Source: Coriobacteriia bacterium (GTDB lineage: Bacteria; Actinomycetota; Coriobacteriia; Anaerosomatales; JAAXUF01). From it: a DNA stretch of 35,161 nt. The stretch is taken from positions 1 to 35,161 of the forward strand of contig JAAXUF010000016.1 in the NCBI GenBank assembly GCA_013336165.1. The letters are read 5' to 3'. Below are positions 23,504 through 31,785 of the stretch, one piece after another. The stretch's first letter is position 1. Each line of letters begins with the position of its first letter. The notes under the pieces are model-generated. The model was not told where the DNA came from, searched no databases, and was given only the letters and a program-made list of their open reading frames with translations. The position numbers and the translations under genes are program-made.

Positions 23504-23916
23504 GAGCGGCCCACTTTCATCCGCACGCTGCCGATGTCAATCGAGTCACCCAAACCGAGCGTCGAGGGCACGCTGATGCGCTGGCCGTTCAAGACGGTGC
23601 CGTTGGTGGAGCCGAGGTCCTCGAGCACTGCACCGTCGCCGGAGGGAGAAACGCGCGCGTGCTTGCCTGAGACGAAGTCATCGCCGATCACAATGTCGGC
23701 GCCGGGCGACCTGCCGATGACTATAGGGCCGTTGACGCCGACCTTGACGCCCATGAGTTCCTTCGGACCCTGCACGACGGTGATCGTCCAGGCTCCACGG
23801 CCCTTGGTGCGCTGACCGGCCACCAGCCCGATGCCCGTCTTCACGGCCGCCACGAGGAAGAGATAGAGCAACGCGAGCAACAGCAGCCGACCCGCGAAGA
23901 GCACGATGTCGATCAT
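23500..23916 (-). CDS. fhaB: FhaB-type FHA-domain protein
   Basis: The 138-residue protein has an N-terminal membrane helix (residues 3-28) and a C-terminal FHA domain with the phosphothreonine-binding core IVIGRSPGADIVI, SGKHARV and LEDLGSTNGTVLNG. It should dock phosphorylated kinase or division proteins at the membrane. It overlaps fhaA upstream and pstP downstream by 4 bases each. Length and layout match FhaB/FipA. Confidence 0.92.
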   Translation of the reverse strand: MIDIVLFAGRLLLLALLYLFLVAAVKTGIGLVAGQRTKGRGAWTITVVQGPKELMGVKVGVNGPIVIGRSPGADIVIGDDFVSGKHARVSPSGDGAVLEDLGSTNGTVLNGQRISVPSTLGLGDSIDIGSVRMKVGRS

Positions 23917-24710
23917 GCGGTCGGCCAGTCGCCGAGCGGCCGACCGAGGGCGCTACCGGTCGGTTCGTGGTAGACGAGCGTCGTGACACCGATGGCCACC
24001 ACGTCGGCGTCGTGCAGGCGAGCGCTCTCGACGCTGCGGCCGTTGAGCGTCGTTCCGTTCGTGGAGCCGAGATCCTCAATCGCCCAGCCGTCACCCTCGC
24101 GCACGAAGGCCGCATGCTCGCGCGAGACGTTCTTGTCGGCGAGCGTGATGTCGCACGTTGCCGTCCTGCCCACGATCATCCGGTCGCCGAGCAGGGCGAC
24201 GTCGCCCGCTTCGCCGACGGTGACTCGGGCCGGGTGCTCTGCGACGGCGGCAGGGGCAGGCCCAGGCGTGGCACTGACGATGACCGGGTCCGAGTGGGCT
24301 TCGGCCCCCGCGGGCACTCCGCGTTCTTGTGCCAGTTCCTCCGGCGACAGCAGCTCGCCGATGACCTCGACGCGTCCCAGCTTGAGTTGATCGTCCACCA
24401 GGAAGCGCACGATGGGCCGAGCCGCCAGCGTGTAGGAACGCTCACGCGCGTAGCCCACCAGATAGGTTTCGAGTTCTCCTGCGAGTGTGGCTGCGAATCC
24501 GCCCAGCCGAGCATCGTCGGGCTGGGAGAGTAGCACGCTGTACATTGTTGGAGCGTAGACCCTGCCGATACCAACGACCTTGCTGCGATCCATCTCGCGT
24601 CCCAGCTTGTGGGCCAGCTCGGCCGGTTGCACGGGCGAGCGGAACATGCGGGCGAAGCCGCCCTCTACGATGCGGCCGGCGCGATCTTCGAAGTCTGAGA
24701 GGATGCTCAT
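23913..24710 (-). CDS. fhaA: FhaA-type protein (DUF3662 plus FHA domain)
   Basis: The 265-residue protein starts at ATG 24710 (MSILSDFEDRAGRIVEGGFA), preceded by GGGAAG. Upstream in-frame codons are discarded because family similarity begins here. Residues 1-115 form the DUF3662 domain typical of FhaA (FARMFRSPVQPAELAHKLGR). A Pro/Ala linker follows, then an FHA domain with MIVGRTATCDITL, SREHAAF and IEDLGSTNGTTLNG. FhaA proteins bind phosphorylated kinase and wall-synthesis partners. Confidence 0.93.
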   Translation of the reverse strand: MSILSDFEDRAGRIVEGGFARMFRSPVQPAELAHKLGREMDRSKVVGIGRVYAPTMYSVLLSQPDDARLGGFAATLAGELETYLVGYARERSYTLAARPIVRFLVDDQLKLGRVEVIGELLSPEELAQERGVPAGAEAHSDPVIVSATPGPAPAAVAEHPARVTVGEAGDVALLGDRMIVGRTATCDITLADKNVSREHAAFVREGDGWAIEDLGSTNGTTLNGRSVESARLHDADVVAIGVTTLVYHEPTGSALGRPLGDWPTA

Positions 24711-24723
24711 TTTTAGCTTCCCA

Positions 24724-26517
24724 CTACTCGTCTTGCTCCGCGGCAGAAAGGTCTGCGTACTCTTGTTCGCCCCGAACCGGTGCGCCAAGGGCGATGACCA
24801 GATACACAAGTATAAGTGAGCCGGCTAGAGAGAGCGCGAAAGCGTCGCCAAGCCACAACCCTGCGCCATGCTGCGCGGACGCCGCAACACGCGCGAGTCC
24901 ATACCCGCCGACGAGGATGCCCGCTCCCAAGGCGGCACCGATGCTTGCTGCTGCTCGCGAGCTGCGGCGCGCGAAGAGCGACATCGCGAGCGCAGCAAGG
25001 GGCCACGACGCGATCGCAATCCAGGTCGCAGGGGAGGTGAACGCGGCGGCAACGTTGGCCCCCAGTGCGGAGGCCGCAGCCGGATCCGTCAACAGCTTCG
25101 CGCCTACTCCGACGTACGGCGCCTGTGCGACGCCCCCGCCGGACGCTGCCGAAGCCAGCACGCCGAGCAGCCCGCCCGCCAGCCCGGTGACCGCGGCGGA
25201 CAGCGGCGGGAGTGCGAAGCCCGCCAGCAGCGGCAATGCGAGCGGTATGCGCGCGATGCCGAGAAGCGGCGAGGCCGCGGGGAGCACTGCCGCGCCGGCA
25301 CTCTTGCGGCCGGAGAGCCACCACCACGCGGCGCCCACGACGACGAATGCGGCACCCAAGAGCGACAAGCCGCGTGCGAACAGCCCGGCGGCGAAGGCCA
25401 GCAACGCTACACCTGCGCCGAGAGACGGAGCCAGCACGGCTACGAGCGCGACGAGCGCGATCGCGGCGGCGCGAGGGGCGTTCTCGAGTGGAAACGCCGA
25501 CAACCCGGCCCACGCGAGCCAGCCGGACTCCGTCGCTGCAATCGCGCGCAGCAGCAGCTGTCCGGTGCGGCCGCGGAGGCGGTCCCACAGGCCGAGCGCC
25601 GCGATGTCGGCGTCCTCATCCTCGGCGGGTTCGGCCTCGGTGACGAGCGACTCCACCAACTCGGCGAGCGATTCGCGACCGGCAGCCGGATCTCCGAGGT
25701 GGGGGAGCAGGGCGCCGGTGAAGTCGACGATCGCCGGATAGCGCTCGTCGGGACTGACGTCGAGCGCCGCGAGCAGGATGAGGTCGACGGCAGAAGGCAC
25801 ACTGCGGTCGAACGTCGATGGCGGAGCGATGGGCCGCTCAAGGCGGGCCGCAGCCTCGGCGACCGTTGCGGCGTCGAAGGGGTTGGTGCCGCAGACGCAT
25901 TCGTACACTAGGGCGGCGAGCGCCCACTCGTCCGTCGTCTCGTCGACCGGTTCGCTGTCGAGCTGCTCGAGCGGCATGTGGCCGAGCGTTCCTCCGCCTC
26001 CGCCCTTGTGACCCACAGCCGAGGACAGCGCCGAGACGCCGAAGTCCGCGACCTTGATGCGCCCGTCGAGTGTCACGAGCACGTTGGCAGGTTTGATATC
26101 GAGGTGCAGCACGCCGTTTGAGTGCGCGAAGGCGAGCGCTTTGCCTACGCTCTCGACGATGGTCGCAGTTTCGTCGAGCGTGAGAGAGCCGCCCAGCTCG
26201 GCGAGCACGGTGTCGAGGGGTGCGCCGTCGACATGCTCCATGATGATGAACGCCTCGTTGGCGTCGGTCGCGAAATCGTAGACCGTGACAATCGACGGGT
26301 GGTTGAGCATCGCTGCCGTGCGCGCCTCGGCCAAGCCGGGCGGGTGGCGGTCGGGGTTGCCGGCCACGTCGAGCGGCAGCGGGATGCGCTTGATGGCGAC
26401 GCGGCGTTGGATGCGCGTGTCCCACGCGAGGGCGACGCTACCAAATCCCCCTTCGCCGAGTTCGCCAAGCGGCCGATAGCGGTCCAAGATCAGCTGCTGT
26501 TCCACGCTTCTCCCCAT
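24724..26517 (-). CDS. Ser/Thr protein kinase with polytopic C-terminal membrane domain
   Basis: The 597-residue protein heads the cluster, where pknA normally lies. Residues 10-275 form a kinase domain with GEGGFGSV, Lys43 and DFG, but the catalytic loop is HLDIKPAN instead of HRDxKPxN and the activation loop is Gly-rich (GHKGGGGGTLGH). Residues 330-590 are Ala/Leu/Gly-rich with about eight hydrophobic helices, unlike single-helix PknA/PknB kinases. GTG 26505 is an alternative start with a better ribosome-binding site (GGGGAG) than ATG 26517. The fhaA start lies 13 bases after the stop. The signal is unknown; partner specificity is inferred from the operon. Confidence 0.88.
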   Translation of the reverse strand: MGRSVEQQLILDRYRPLGELGEGGFGSVALAWDTRIQRRVAIKRIPLPLDVAGNPDRHPPGLAEARTAAMLNHPSIVTVYDFATDANEAFIIMEHVDGAPLDTVLAELGGSLTLDETATIVESVGKALAFAHSNGVLHLDIKPANVLVTLDGRIKVADFGVSALSSAVGHKGGGGGTLGHMPLEQLDSEPVDETTDEWALAALVYECVCGTNPFDAATVAEAAARLERPIAPPSTFDRSVPSAVDLILLAALDVSPDERYPAIVDFTGALLPHLGDPAAGRESLAELVESLVTEAEPAEDEDADIAALGLWDRLRGRTGQLLLRAIAATESGWLAWAGLSAFPLENAPRAAAIALVALVAVLAPSLGAGVALLAFAAGLFARGLSLLGAAFVVVGAAWWWLSGRKSAGAAVLPAASPLLGIARIPLALPLLAGFALPPLSAAVTGLAGGLLGVLASAASGGGVAQAPYVGVGAKLLTDPAAASALGANVAAAFTSPATWIAIASWPLAALAMSLFARRSSRAAASIGAALGAGILVGGYGLARVAASAQHGAGLWLGDAFALSLAGSLILVYLVIALGAPVRGEQEYADLSAAEQDE

Positions 26518-26583
26518 CGGTCCTTGGGCCCGGAAGCTCCACAGTCATTCTAGCCGAGGAAGAGGAAAGTGGCGTGGTTGCTC

Positions 26584-26610
26584 TTGATTGTCGCTGCAGC
26601 TCAGTATAAA
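26584..26610 (+). promoter_or_regulatory. Promoter of the marR-MFS pair, near-leaderless
   Basis: TTGATT (26584-26589), a 15-base spacer and TATAAA (26605-26610) form a plausible promoter. The -10 ends 9 bases before ATG 26620, leaving almost no 5' leader. No ribosome-binding site precedes the start, consistent with leaderless translation. Confidence 0.5.
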
Positions 26611-26619
26611 GTTCGAGCC

Positions 26620-27093
26620 ATGAATAATTCAGAGAGCGAAATAAGTGATGGCCTTCTTGCCGAGATGGATGCGACGATCATCATGCTGGCGCGCGTATTC
26701 GCTCGGCGACATCTGGCCATTGCTGAGAATCTTGAGCTGACGCCCACGCAAGCACTTCTCGCAAAGATGCTCCAAGGGCATGGCGCAACGAAGATGTCGG
26801 ACTTGGCAGCGCTGCTCGACGTCAAAGCACCCGCTGTCTCGGCACTCGTGGACCAGCTCGAGCGGCGGGGCTTCATCGAGAGGCTGTCGGACGCATCCGA
26901 CCGCCGGGTGGTCCGCGTACGTATCACCGAAGACGGTCGAGACGCGCTCGACCGCGTAGAAGACGGAGAGCGGGAGTACCTGAGGAGATACGTCGGGGTG
27001 CTCTCGGAGCAGGAACTCAAGGATCTGATTCGGATGCACCGTGCGCTCATCGAGGCCTCGGCCTCGGACTTCAATCAGGAGGTTTCCGCGTGA
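26620..27093 (+). CDS. MarR-family transcriptional regulator
   Basis: The 157-residue protein has the MarR winged-helix fold: helix LTPTQALLAKMLQ, recognition region MSDLAALLDVKAPAVSALVDQLERRGFIERL, and wing SDASDRRVVRVRITEDGRDAL, with C-terminal dimerisation helices. ATG 26620 is preferred because the longer version would start inside the promoter. Its stop overlaps the efflux-pump start by 4 bases, so it most likely represses itself and the pump. Confidence 0.9.
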   Translation: MNNSESEISDGLLAEMDATIIMLARVFARRHLAIAENLELTPTQALLAKMLQGHGATKMSDLAALLDVKAPAVSALVDQLERRGFIERLSDASDRRVVRVRITEDGRDALDRVEDGEREYLRRYVGVLSEQELKDLIRMHRALIEASASDFNQEVSA

Positions 27094-28946
27094 CCATGTC
27101 CAAGTCCGTGTCTTCCGATCCCTACGCTCGCAAGTGGTGGGTGCTTGTTGCCGTCTGCATGGCCCTGTTCATGGTCATGCTGGACGCGACGGTCGTGAAC
27201 GTTTCGATCCAATCGATCACCAAAGGCATCGGTGCGAGCTTCTCGGATGCCGAGTGGGTTCTCAATGCGTACACCCTTGTGTTCGCCTCCATGCTGGTCA
27301 CCTTTGGGCGCTTGGGTGACATGTTCGGCCGCAAGAGATTCTTCGTGACCGGACTTCTTGTCTTCGGCACGGGGTCGCTCATGTGCGGGCTGGCTGCAAC
27401 GCCGGCGATATTGATCGCCGCGCGGGTATTGCAGGCATTAGGTGGCGCGTTCATGGTCCCGGCGACGTTGTCACTGACGGCGGCGAGCTTCCCGCCGCAT
27501 CAGCGCGGCATGGCGATGGGCATCTGGGGGGCTGTCAGCGGCGCCGCGACCGCCGCGGGTCCACTGCTTGGTGGCGTGCTGACCGATGCATTTTCGTGGC
27601 GCTATATCTTCTTCATCAATCTGCCGATTGTGCTCATCGCGATCCCGTTTGCCCTGTGGGCGATTCCCGAATCTAAGGACAATCGTTCACACAAGGTGGA
27701 TTGGCTCGGCGCTGCCCTGTCGGTCGGCGTGTTGGCCTCGCTGTGCTATGGCCTCATCGAGGGTCCCAAGGTCGGCTGGGGAGACGCACGCACTCTGAGC
27801 TACTTCGGCTTGGCCGCCGTGGTTCTCATGCTGTTCCTTGCGTGGGAGCGCCGCGCCAAGGAGCCCATCATCGACCTGCGCCTGTTCCGCAACCGAGGGT
27901 TCTCGGCGGGCAGCGCTTCCGGGGCCGTGCTGATGTTCGGCATGATGGGGTTGTTCTTTCTCGTGCCGATGTATCTGCAGGCGCAACTCGGCTACACCGC
28001 TCGGGCCACCGGCCTGGCGATGACGCCCATGAGCGCTGCGATTCTGGTCGCGGCGCCGATGGCCGGCCGCCTGTCGGACCGGATCGGCTCGCGCTGGCTG
28101 ATGTTCGCAGGGATGCTTACCGCCGCCGTGTCGGTCTTCTGGCTGTCGTTTCTGTCGGCAGGCGATGGGTGGCAGTGGTTGATACTGCCGCTTGTGTTGG
28201 CCGGCGTCGGCATGGGACTCGTGATGGCGCCGATGACAAGCGCGGTCATGGCTGTTGCGCCGAAAGGCGAGGAGGGAGCCGCTTCGGGGGTGTTGTCGAC
28301 GATGCGTGCGATAGGTGGCGTCTTTGGCGTCGCCGTGCTCGGCGCGGTCTTCAGCACAGCGATGGCATCCAATATGGTGAAGGCGTTGCCCTCGGTGCAG
28401 GCATTGCCCACGGCGGCTATACCCTACGTGACGCAGGTTGTGGAGAACAGTAGCTCAGGCATGGGGGGCACCGGGTTCGACGAAGCGACGCTGAGGAGCC
28501 AAGTGCCTACGGCAGCCATGCTCCCGCTCATCGAAGGCGCCATACGTGATGCCGCAAACGAGACGCTTCCGGCTGCGATGCAGCAGCCAATCGCCGACGC
28601 CGTGGTCGCGGCTGCGGCGACGGGGGGTTCCCTCGACGGCGCGTCAATGATGGAGGCGCTGACCCCGGTGATGCAGAAGATGGGAGCGTCAGGTGGGGGC
28701 ATGCCGGTCGACGCAGCTGCGTTCACTGCGTTTGGCACCGCGGTGGGCAACGACATAGCGAAGAACTTCGCTCTGATGGGCAAGAGCCTTGCCAGTGCTG
28801 CGAGCGAGTCGTTTGTCTCGGCGCTGCGCAAGGCGTTTCGGCTGGCCTCGATCGTGCTGGCGATCGGTGCGCTGCTGGCGCTGCTGGTGAAACCCGGGAA
28901 GAACGAGGAGTCTACCCTGGAGCCGATTCGCGCGGCGGAGCAGTAG
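27090..28946 (+). CDS. MFS drug efflux transporter, DHA2 (EmrB/QacA) type
   Basis: The 618-residue protein has about 14 membrane helices and DHA2 signatures: LDATVVNVSIQSI in helix 1, GRLGDMFGRKR as motif A, and GAVSGAATAAGPLLGGVL as motif C. It should exchange protons for hydrophobic drugs. GTG 27090 follows AGGAGG by 7 bases and overlaps the marR stop. It is about 100 residues longer than most relatives because of a ~150-residue loop (about 427-580) before the last helix, rich in Ala, Met and Gly. Substrates are unknown. Confidence 0.92.
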   Translation: MTMSKSVSSDPYARKWWVLVAVCMALFMVMLDATVVNVSIQSITKGIGASFSDAEWVLNAYTLVFASMLVTFGRLGDMFGRKRFFVTGLLVFGTGSLMCGLAATPAILIAARVLQALGGAFMVPATLSLTAASFPPHQRGMAMGIWGAVSGAATAAGPLLGGVLTDAFSWRYIFFINLPIVLIAIPFALWAIPESKDNRSHKVDWLGAALSVGVLASLCYGLIEGPKVGWGDARTLSYFGLAAVVLMLFLAWERRAKEPIIDLRLFRNRGFSAGSASGAVLMFGMMGLFFLVPMYLQAQLGYTARATGLAMTPMSAAILVAAPMAGRLSDRIGSRWLMFAGMLTAAVSVFWLSFLSAGDGWQWLILPLVLAGVGMGLVMAPMTSAVMAVAPKGEEGAASGVLSTMRAIGGVFGVAVLGAVFSTAMASNMVKALPSVQALPTAAIPYVTQVVENSSSGMGGTGFDEATLRSQVPTAAMLPLIEGAIRDAANETLPAAMQQPIADAVVAAAATGGSLDGASMMEALTPVMQKMGASGGGMPVDAAAFTAFGTAVGNDIAKNFALMGKSLASAASESFVSALRKAFRLASIVLAIGALLALLVKPGKNEESTLEPIRAAEQ

Positions 28947-28973
28947 CCAGCGCGAAGGCAGTTGCCCCAAGAC

Positions 28974-29010
28974 ACACGAAAGCCCGCTTCTGCCGAGCGG
29001 GCTTTCGTGT
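28974..29010 (+). terminator. Terminator after the efflux gene, possibly bidirectional
   Basis: A perfect 15-bp stem (28974-28988 with 28996-29010) encloses a 7-base loop. The stem carries CGAAAGCCCGCT/AGCGGGCTTTCG, placing T-rich bases on both strands. Confidence 0.8.
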
Positions 29011-29154
29011 AAACCAGGAGAGAGAAGAGAAGAGGTAAGACCATCGTGCATCATCCCGGTGGACGACTCGTGTCCGGGGCGTGGGCAGATCGTGCCTTAC
29101 CTATGGAGGAATTGTTGATGGCGCGGGTCGGCGACTTCTCGGCGCCACTTCCTT

Positions 29155-30054
29155 CTAGTGGTAGAAGCCTTGCAGTTCACTGTCTAAGCAGATGAGGATC
29201 TTGGGTTCCTGGTTGCGGTCCAGCCATTGCAGAAGCCATACCATGTTGGCCGAACTGACGCTCACGCATCCTGCCGTGTAGCCGGAACCGGAATTGCAGT
29301 GGAGGAAGATCGCGTTTCCTTTGCCAGGTACCTGTTCGAGGTTGAAGCCAAGATCGATGCCGTATCGGTAGGCGGTCACCTTGTACATGTATTCATATTC
29401 ATTGTTCGCGGGCTTGCCTTCGACCAAGGTGTTGAACGTGGGAGAGTCATACTGCCCGTCGTAGTAGGTGTTATCGCCGATCACCCTGTAGGGCAATGAC
29501 GTGCCCTGATTCGTGCTGGGATTCGGCGAGACTCCAAAAGCGTAGAGCAGGCTGTAGAGGCCGATGGGTGTCTGCATGCCTCCTTCGATGCGGTCCTTGT
29601 CGTACACGAGCCCATACTTGCCGACAACCGCATCAACCGACAGGACGCTGGTCCAGTTCTCGCCGGACTTCTGATATGCGGTCAAGATCGCACGGGTAGT
29701 GTTCAACCTGGAGGCCGTGACGACGATCACTTGGCTGCTGCCGTCGAAGGCGGATCCATAGAACGCCTTTCCGGTCGCCGAAGCGGGAGGAGCCGGGTCC
29801 TGCGAGGCGGGCAGAGTTGGGTCGCCGGGCGGAGCAACGGGAGACGATTCGGTCGAGGAGGCGGGCTGGCTCGGCTGCTGGGCTTGCTCGCCGGAAGATG
29901 CGGATGCGGCAGGTGCACCGGAACCGTCCCGGTCCTGCAGGGAGCGAGTTAGGCCCACTGCGCCGATCCCGATGACGAGCAGGGCCAGCAGGCTGAGCCC
30001 AACTGCCAGCTTGTGCCTCACAAGGAGGGATGTGATCCTCGCTACGGACTTCAA
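29155..30054 (-). CDS. L,D-transpeptidase (YkuD type), membrane-anchored
   Basis: The 299-residue protein has a membrane helix at about 16-34, a Ser/Pro/Ala-rich linker to about residue 95, and a YkuD catalytic domain. The catalytic motif is FLHCNSGSGYTAGCVSVS with nucleophile Cys263. L,D-transpeptidases make 3-3 peptidoglycan crosslinks or attach proteins, and resist most beta-lactams. TTG 30054 follows GGGGAAA. It is divergent from the VanX-like gene, giving a wall-remodelling pair. Confidence 0.85.
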   Translation of the reverse strand: MKSVARITSLLVRHKLAVGLSLLALLVIGIGAVGLTRSLQDRDGSGAPAASASSGEQAQQPSQPASSTESSPVAPPGDPTLPASQDPAPPASATGKAFYGSAFDGSSQVIVVTASRLNTTRAILTAYQKSGENWTSVLSVDAVVGKYGLVYDKDRIEGGMQTPIGLYSLLYAFGVSPNPSTNQGTSLPYRVIGDNTYYDGQYDSPTFNTLVEGKPANNEYEYMYKVTAYRYGIDLGFNLEQVPGKGNAIFLHCNSGSGYTAGCVSVSSANMVWLLQWLDRNQEPKILICLDSELQGFYH

Positions 30055-30245
30055 CGGCTTTCCCCGGGTCGGTCGGACGGAGACTTGGCACCATTAGAGC
30101 GCGAAACCGGGTAGAACACCATGCTCCCGGCGGTGAGACGCATGATACGATGCGGGAGGCGTGTTGGCTCGCTGTCTGACATCGGCGAAGGGGTCAGCGG
30201 CTGTAACCGCAGTAATGCTTCACTGAAGACGGCAGGTGATGGTGC

Positions 30246-31013
30246 ATGGGCAGCACAATGAGGAAGATGGTTCTCGCCATCCTCGTGCCTGTCTTCTGTC
30301 TCGCGCTGTGCTCGTGCTCGGCAAAGCCAGCGACCGTCAAGTCCCAGGACAGCGTGGGCGCGGTCTCGGGCAGCGTGTCCCCGACGGGTTCGGCGACCCC
30401 GACGATCACTCCTCTCCCTGAGATCACGGTGCTGCCGCCTGTTACCGTCACTCCGAAGGTCATCGATGGCTTCGTCAGGGTGACCGATCTGGACAGCACC
30501 CTCGTCATCGATCTCAAGTACGCCACGACCGACAACTTCACACACCAGAAGGTCTACCCGACAGCCATATGCGTTCTGCGGTTCGCAACCGCCGAGAAGC
30601 TCGCCAAAGCCAACGCGGAGCTCGCGAAGATGGGATATCGCCTGAAGATATGGGATGCGTATCGGCCGCTTTCCGTGCAGAAGATCTTCTGGAGCATCAA
30701 GCCGGACGCCAACTACGTCGCCAACCCCGCTACCGGAGGATCAGTGCACAACCGCGGTTGTGCGGTCGACGTGACCCTGGTCGACCTGAATGGAGACACC
30801 GTCGTAATGCCATCGGAGTTCGACGACTTCACCGACAAAGCCAGCCCGAGCAATCCAAACATGTCCGCGCAGGCCAAAGCGAATCTCGACGTACTTCGAA
30901 ACGCGATGAAGGCCAGCGGCTTCGTCACGATCACGACCGAGTGGTGGCACTTCGAGGATAGCGACGGGCGGCAGTACCCGGTCTCAGACGTCGACGTCGC
31001 CCAATTCCAGTAG
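30246..31013 (+). CDS. VanX/DdpX-like D-Ala-D-Ala dipeptidase, lipoprotein
   Basis: The 255-residue protein has a signal sequence ending LALCSCSA (lipobox Cys), a Pro/Thr-rich linker, and a peptidase M15D domain. Active-site elements are visible: Arg in WDAYRP, the zinc motif SVHNRGCAVD (SxHxxGxAxD) and EWWHFED with the catalytic Glu and a zinc His. VanX of glycopeptide resistance is cytoplasmic; a secreted lipoprotein is more like periplasmic DdpX, which salvages D-Ala-D-Ala. ATG 30258 is an alternative start. No vanHA or sensor genes are adjacent. Confidence 0.87.
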   Translation: MGSTMRKMVLAILVPVFCLALCSCSAKPATVKSQDSVGAVSGSVSPTGSATPTITPLPEITVLPPVTVTPKVIDGFVRVTDLDSTLVIDLKYATTDNFTHQKVYPTAICVLRFATAEKLAKANAELAKMGYRLKIWDAYRPLSVQKIFWSIKPDANYVANPATGGSVHNRGCAVDVTLVDLNGDTVVMPSEFDDFTDKASPSNPNMSAQAKANLDVLRNAMKASGFVTITTEWWHFEDSDGRQYPVSDVDVAQFQ

Positions 31014-31051
31014 GTTCTTGCTGAATCGGCGGCATCTTTCCCCTCTTGCTG

Positions 31052-31080
31052 TTGCCCGCCTCAACCTGCGGTGATACCAT
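31052..31080 (+). promoter_or_regulatory. Promoter of tRNA-Leu
   Basis: TTGCCC (31052-31057), a 17-base spacer and TACCAT (31075-31080) lie 15 bases before the tRNA 5' end. Confidence 0.55.
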
Positions 31081-31094
31081 CACGTACGCGCTAC

Positions 31095-31180
31095 GCGGGT
31101 GTGGCGGAATGGCAGACGCGCATGGTTCAGGTCCATGTGGGGGCAACCCCGTGAAGGTTCAACTCCTTTCACCCGCACCA
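31095..31180 (+). tRNA. tRNA-Leu (anticodon CAG)
   Basis: An 86-base class II tRNA. The acceptor stem is GCGGGTG/CACCCGC, the anticodon stem CATGG/CCATG with loop TTCAGGT, there is a long variable arm (GGGGGCAACCCC), the T-loop is TTCAACT and CCA is encoded. It reads CTG codons, the main Leu codon in this GC-rich genome. Confidence 0.95.
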
Positions 31181-31193
31181 CAAGAAGCAAACG

Positions 31194-31230
31194 GCGGCTT
31201 CGTCCCTTGAGGACGGAGCCGCTTCGTTTG
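31194..31230 (+). terminator. Terminator after tRNA-Leu
   Basis: GCGGCTTCGTCC (31194-31205) pairs with GGACGGAGCCGC (31211-31222) with one mismatch, followed by TTCGTTTG. Confidence 0.75.
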
Positions 31231-31329
31231 CCGAGACGAGATTGCTCTTGGCTGGGCGCATGCAGTCGCCCGAGCGCCCGCGGTTGCCTATGATGGAAGC
31301 GTGACCGCGCCGAGGGAAGGAGCCAGACG

Positions 31330-31785
31330 ATGGCCGGAACCAGGAAGTGGCTCATACCGGGGATTGCCCTTGGCCTAGGCGCTCCCATACTTGTGGTCGT
31401 CGGCCTAAGCATCGCGTTCGGTCTTGGCTTTGCATTTGAGCTTGGGCTGCTCCCGACGTGGATCGGCGGCACTTCGGCTCGCTGGATCCTAGGGCTTGGC
31501 CTCGCGCTGGTCGGCTTGTGGTTTCTCTTGCGAGCGTGCGTCCGCAGCGGCGGAAAGCGCGCGTTGTGGTCGGGGGTCGCGATCTACATAGCCGGCGTCG
31601 TGGTGCTCGGCCTGTCATCGGGGTACCTGCAATCTCAGCAGCTCGACAATCCGACTGCCGGGGTCGGTTTCACCGCGATCGCGATTTTTCTCGCCGCATT
31701 CCTTGTACCGCTGGTGGCGATGGGCCTCATCGCGTTACGGACGACCAAGCGCCGTCAGAAGGCGAACCGCCGTCAGCGCGGGTAG
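31330..31785 (+). CDS. Small integral membrane protein, unknown function
   Basis: The 151-residue protein has GGAAGGAG about 8 bases before ATG 31330. Four hydrophobic helices are visible (about residues 8-38, 48-67, 78-97 and 112-135) and a basic C-terminal tail (TTKRRQKANRRQRG) faces the cytoplasm. No family motif was recognised. Its 3' end overlaps the convergent XRE-cupin gene by 13 bases. Confidence 0.7.
   Translation: MAGTRKWLIPGIALGLGAPILVVVGLSIAFGLGFAFELGLLPTWIGGTSARWILGLGLALVGLWFLLRACVRSGGKRALWSGVAIYIAGVVVLGLSSGYLQSQQLDNPTAGVGFTAIAIFLAAFLVPLVAMGLIALRTTKRRQKANRRQRG

Noticed and set aside
24485-25911. Long plus-strand frames (up to 418 codons) opposite the first kinase and fhaA
   Set aside because: They are Ala/Arg/Ser-rich antisense products of a GC-rich gene with verified kinase motifs.
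29117-29194. 25-codon plus-strand frame with a GGAGGAA site before ATG 29117
   Set aside because: It runs antisense into the L,D-transpeptidase 3' end and its product has no distinctive feature.
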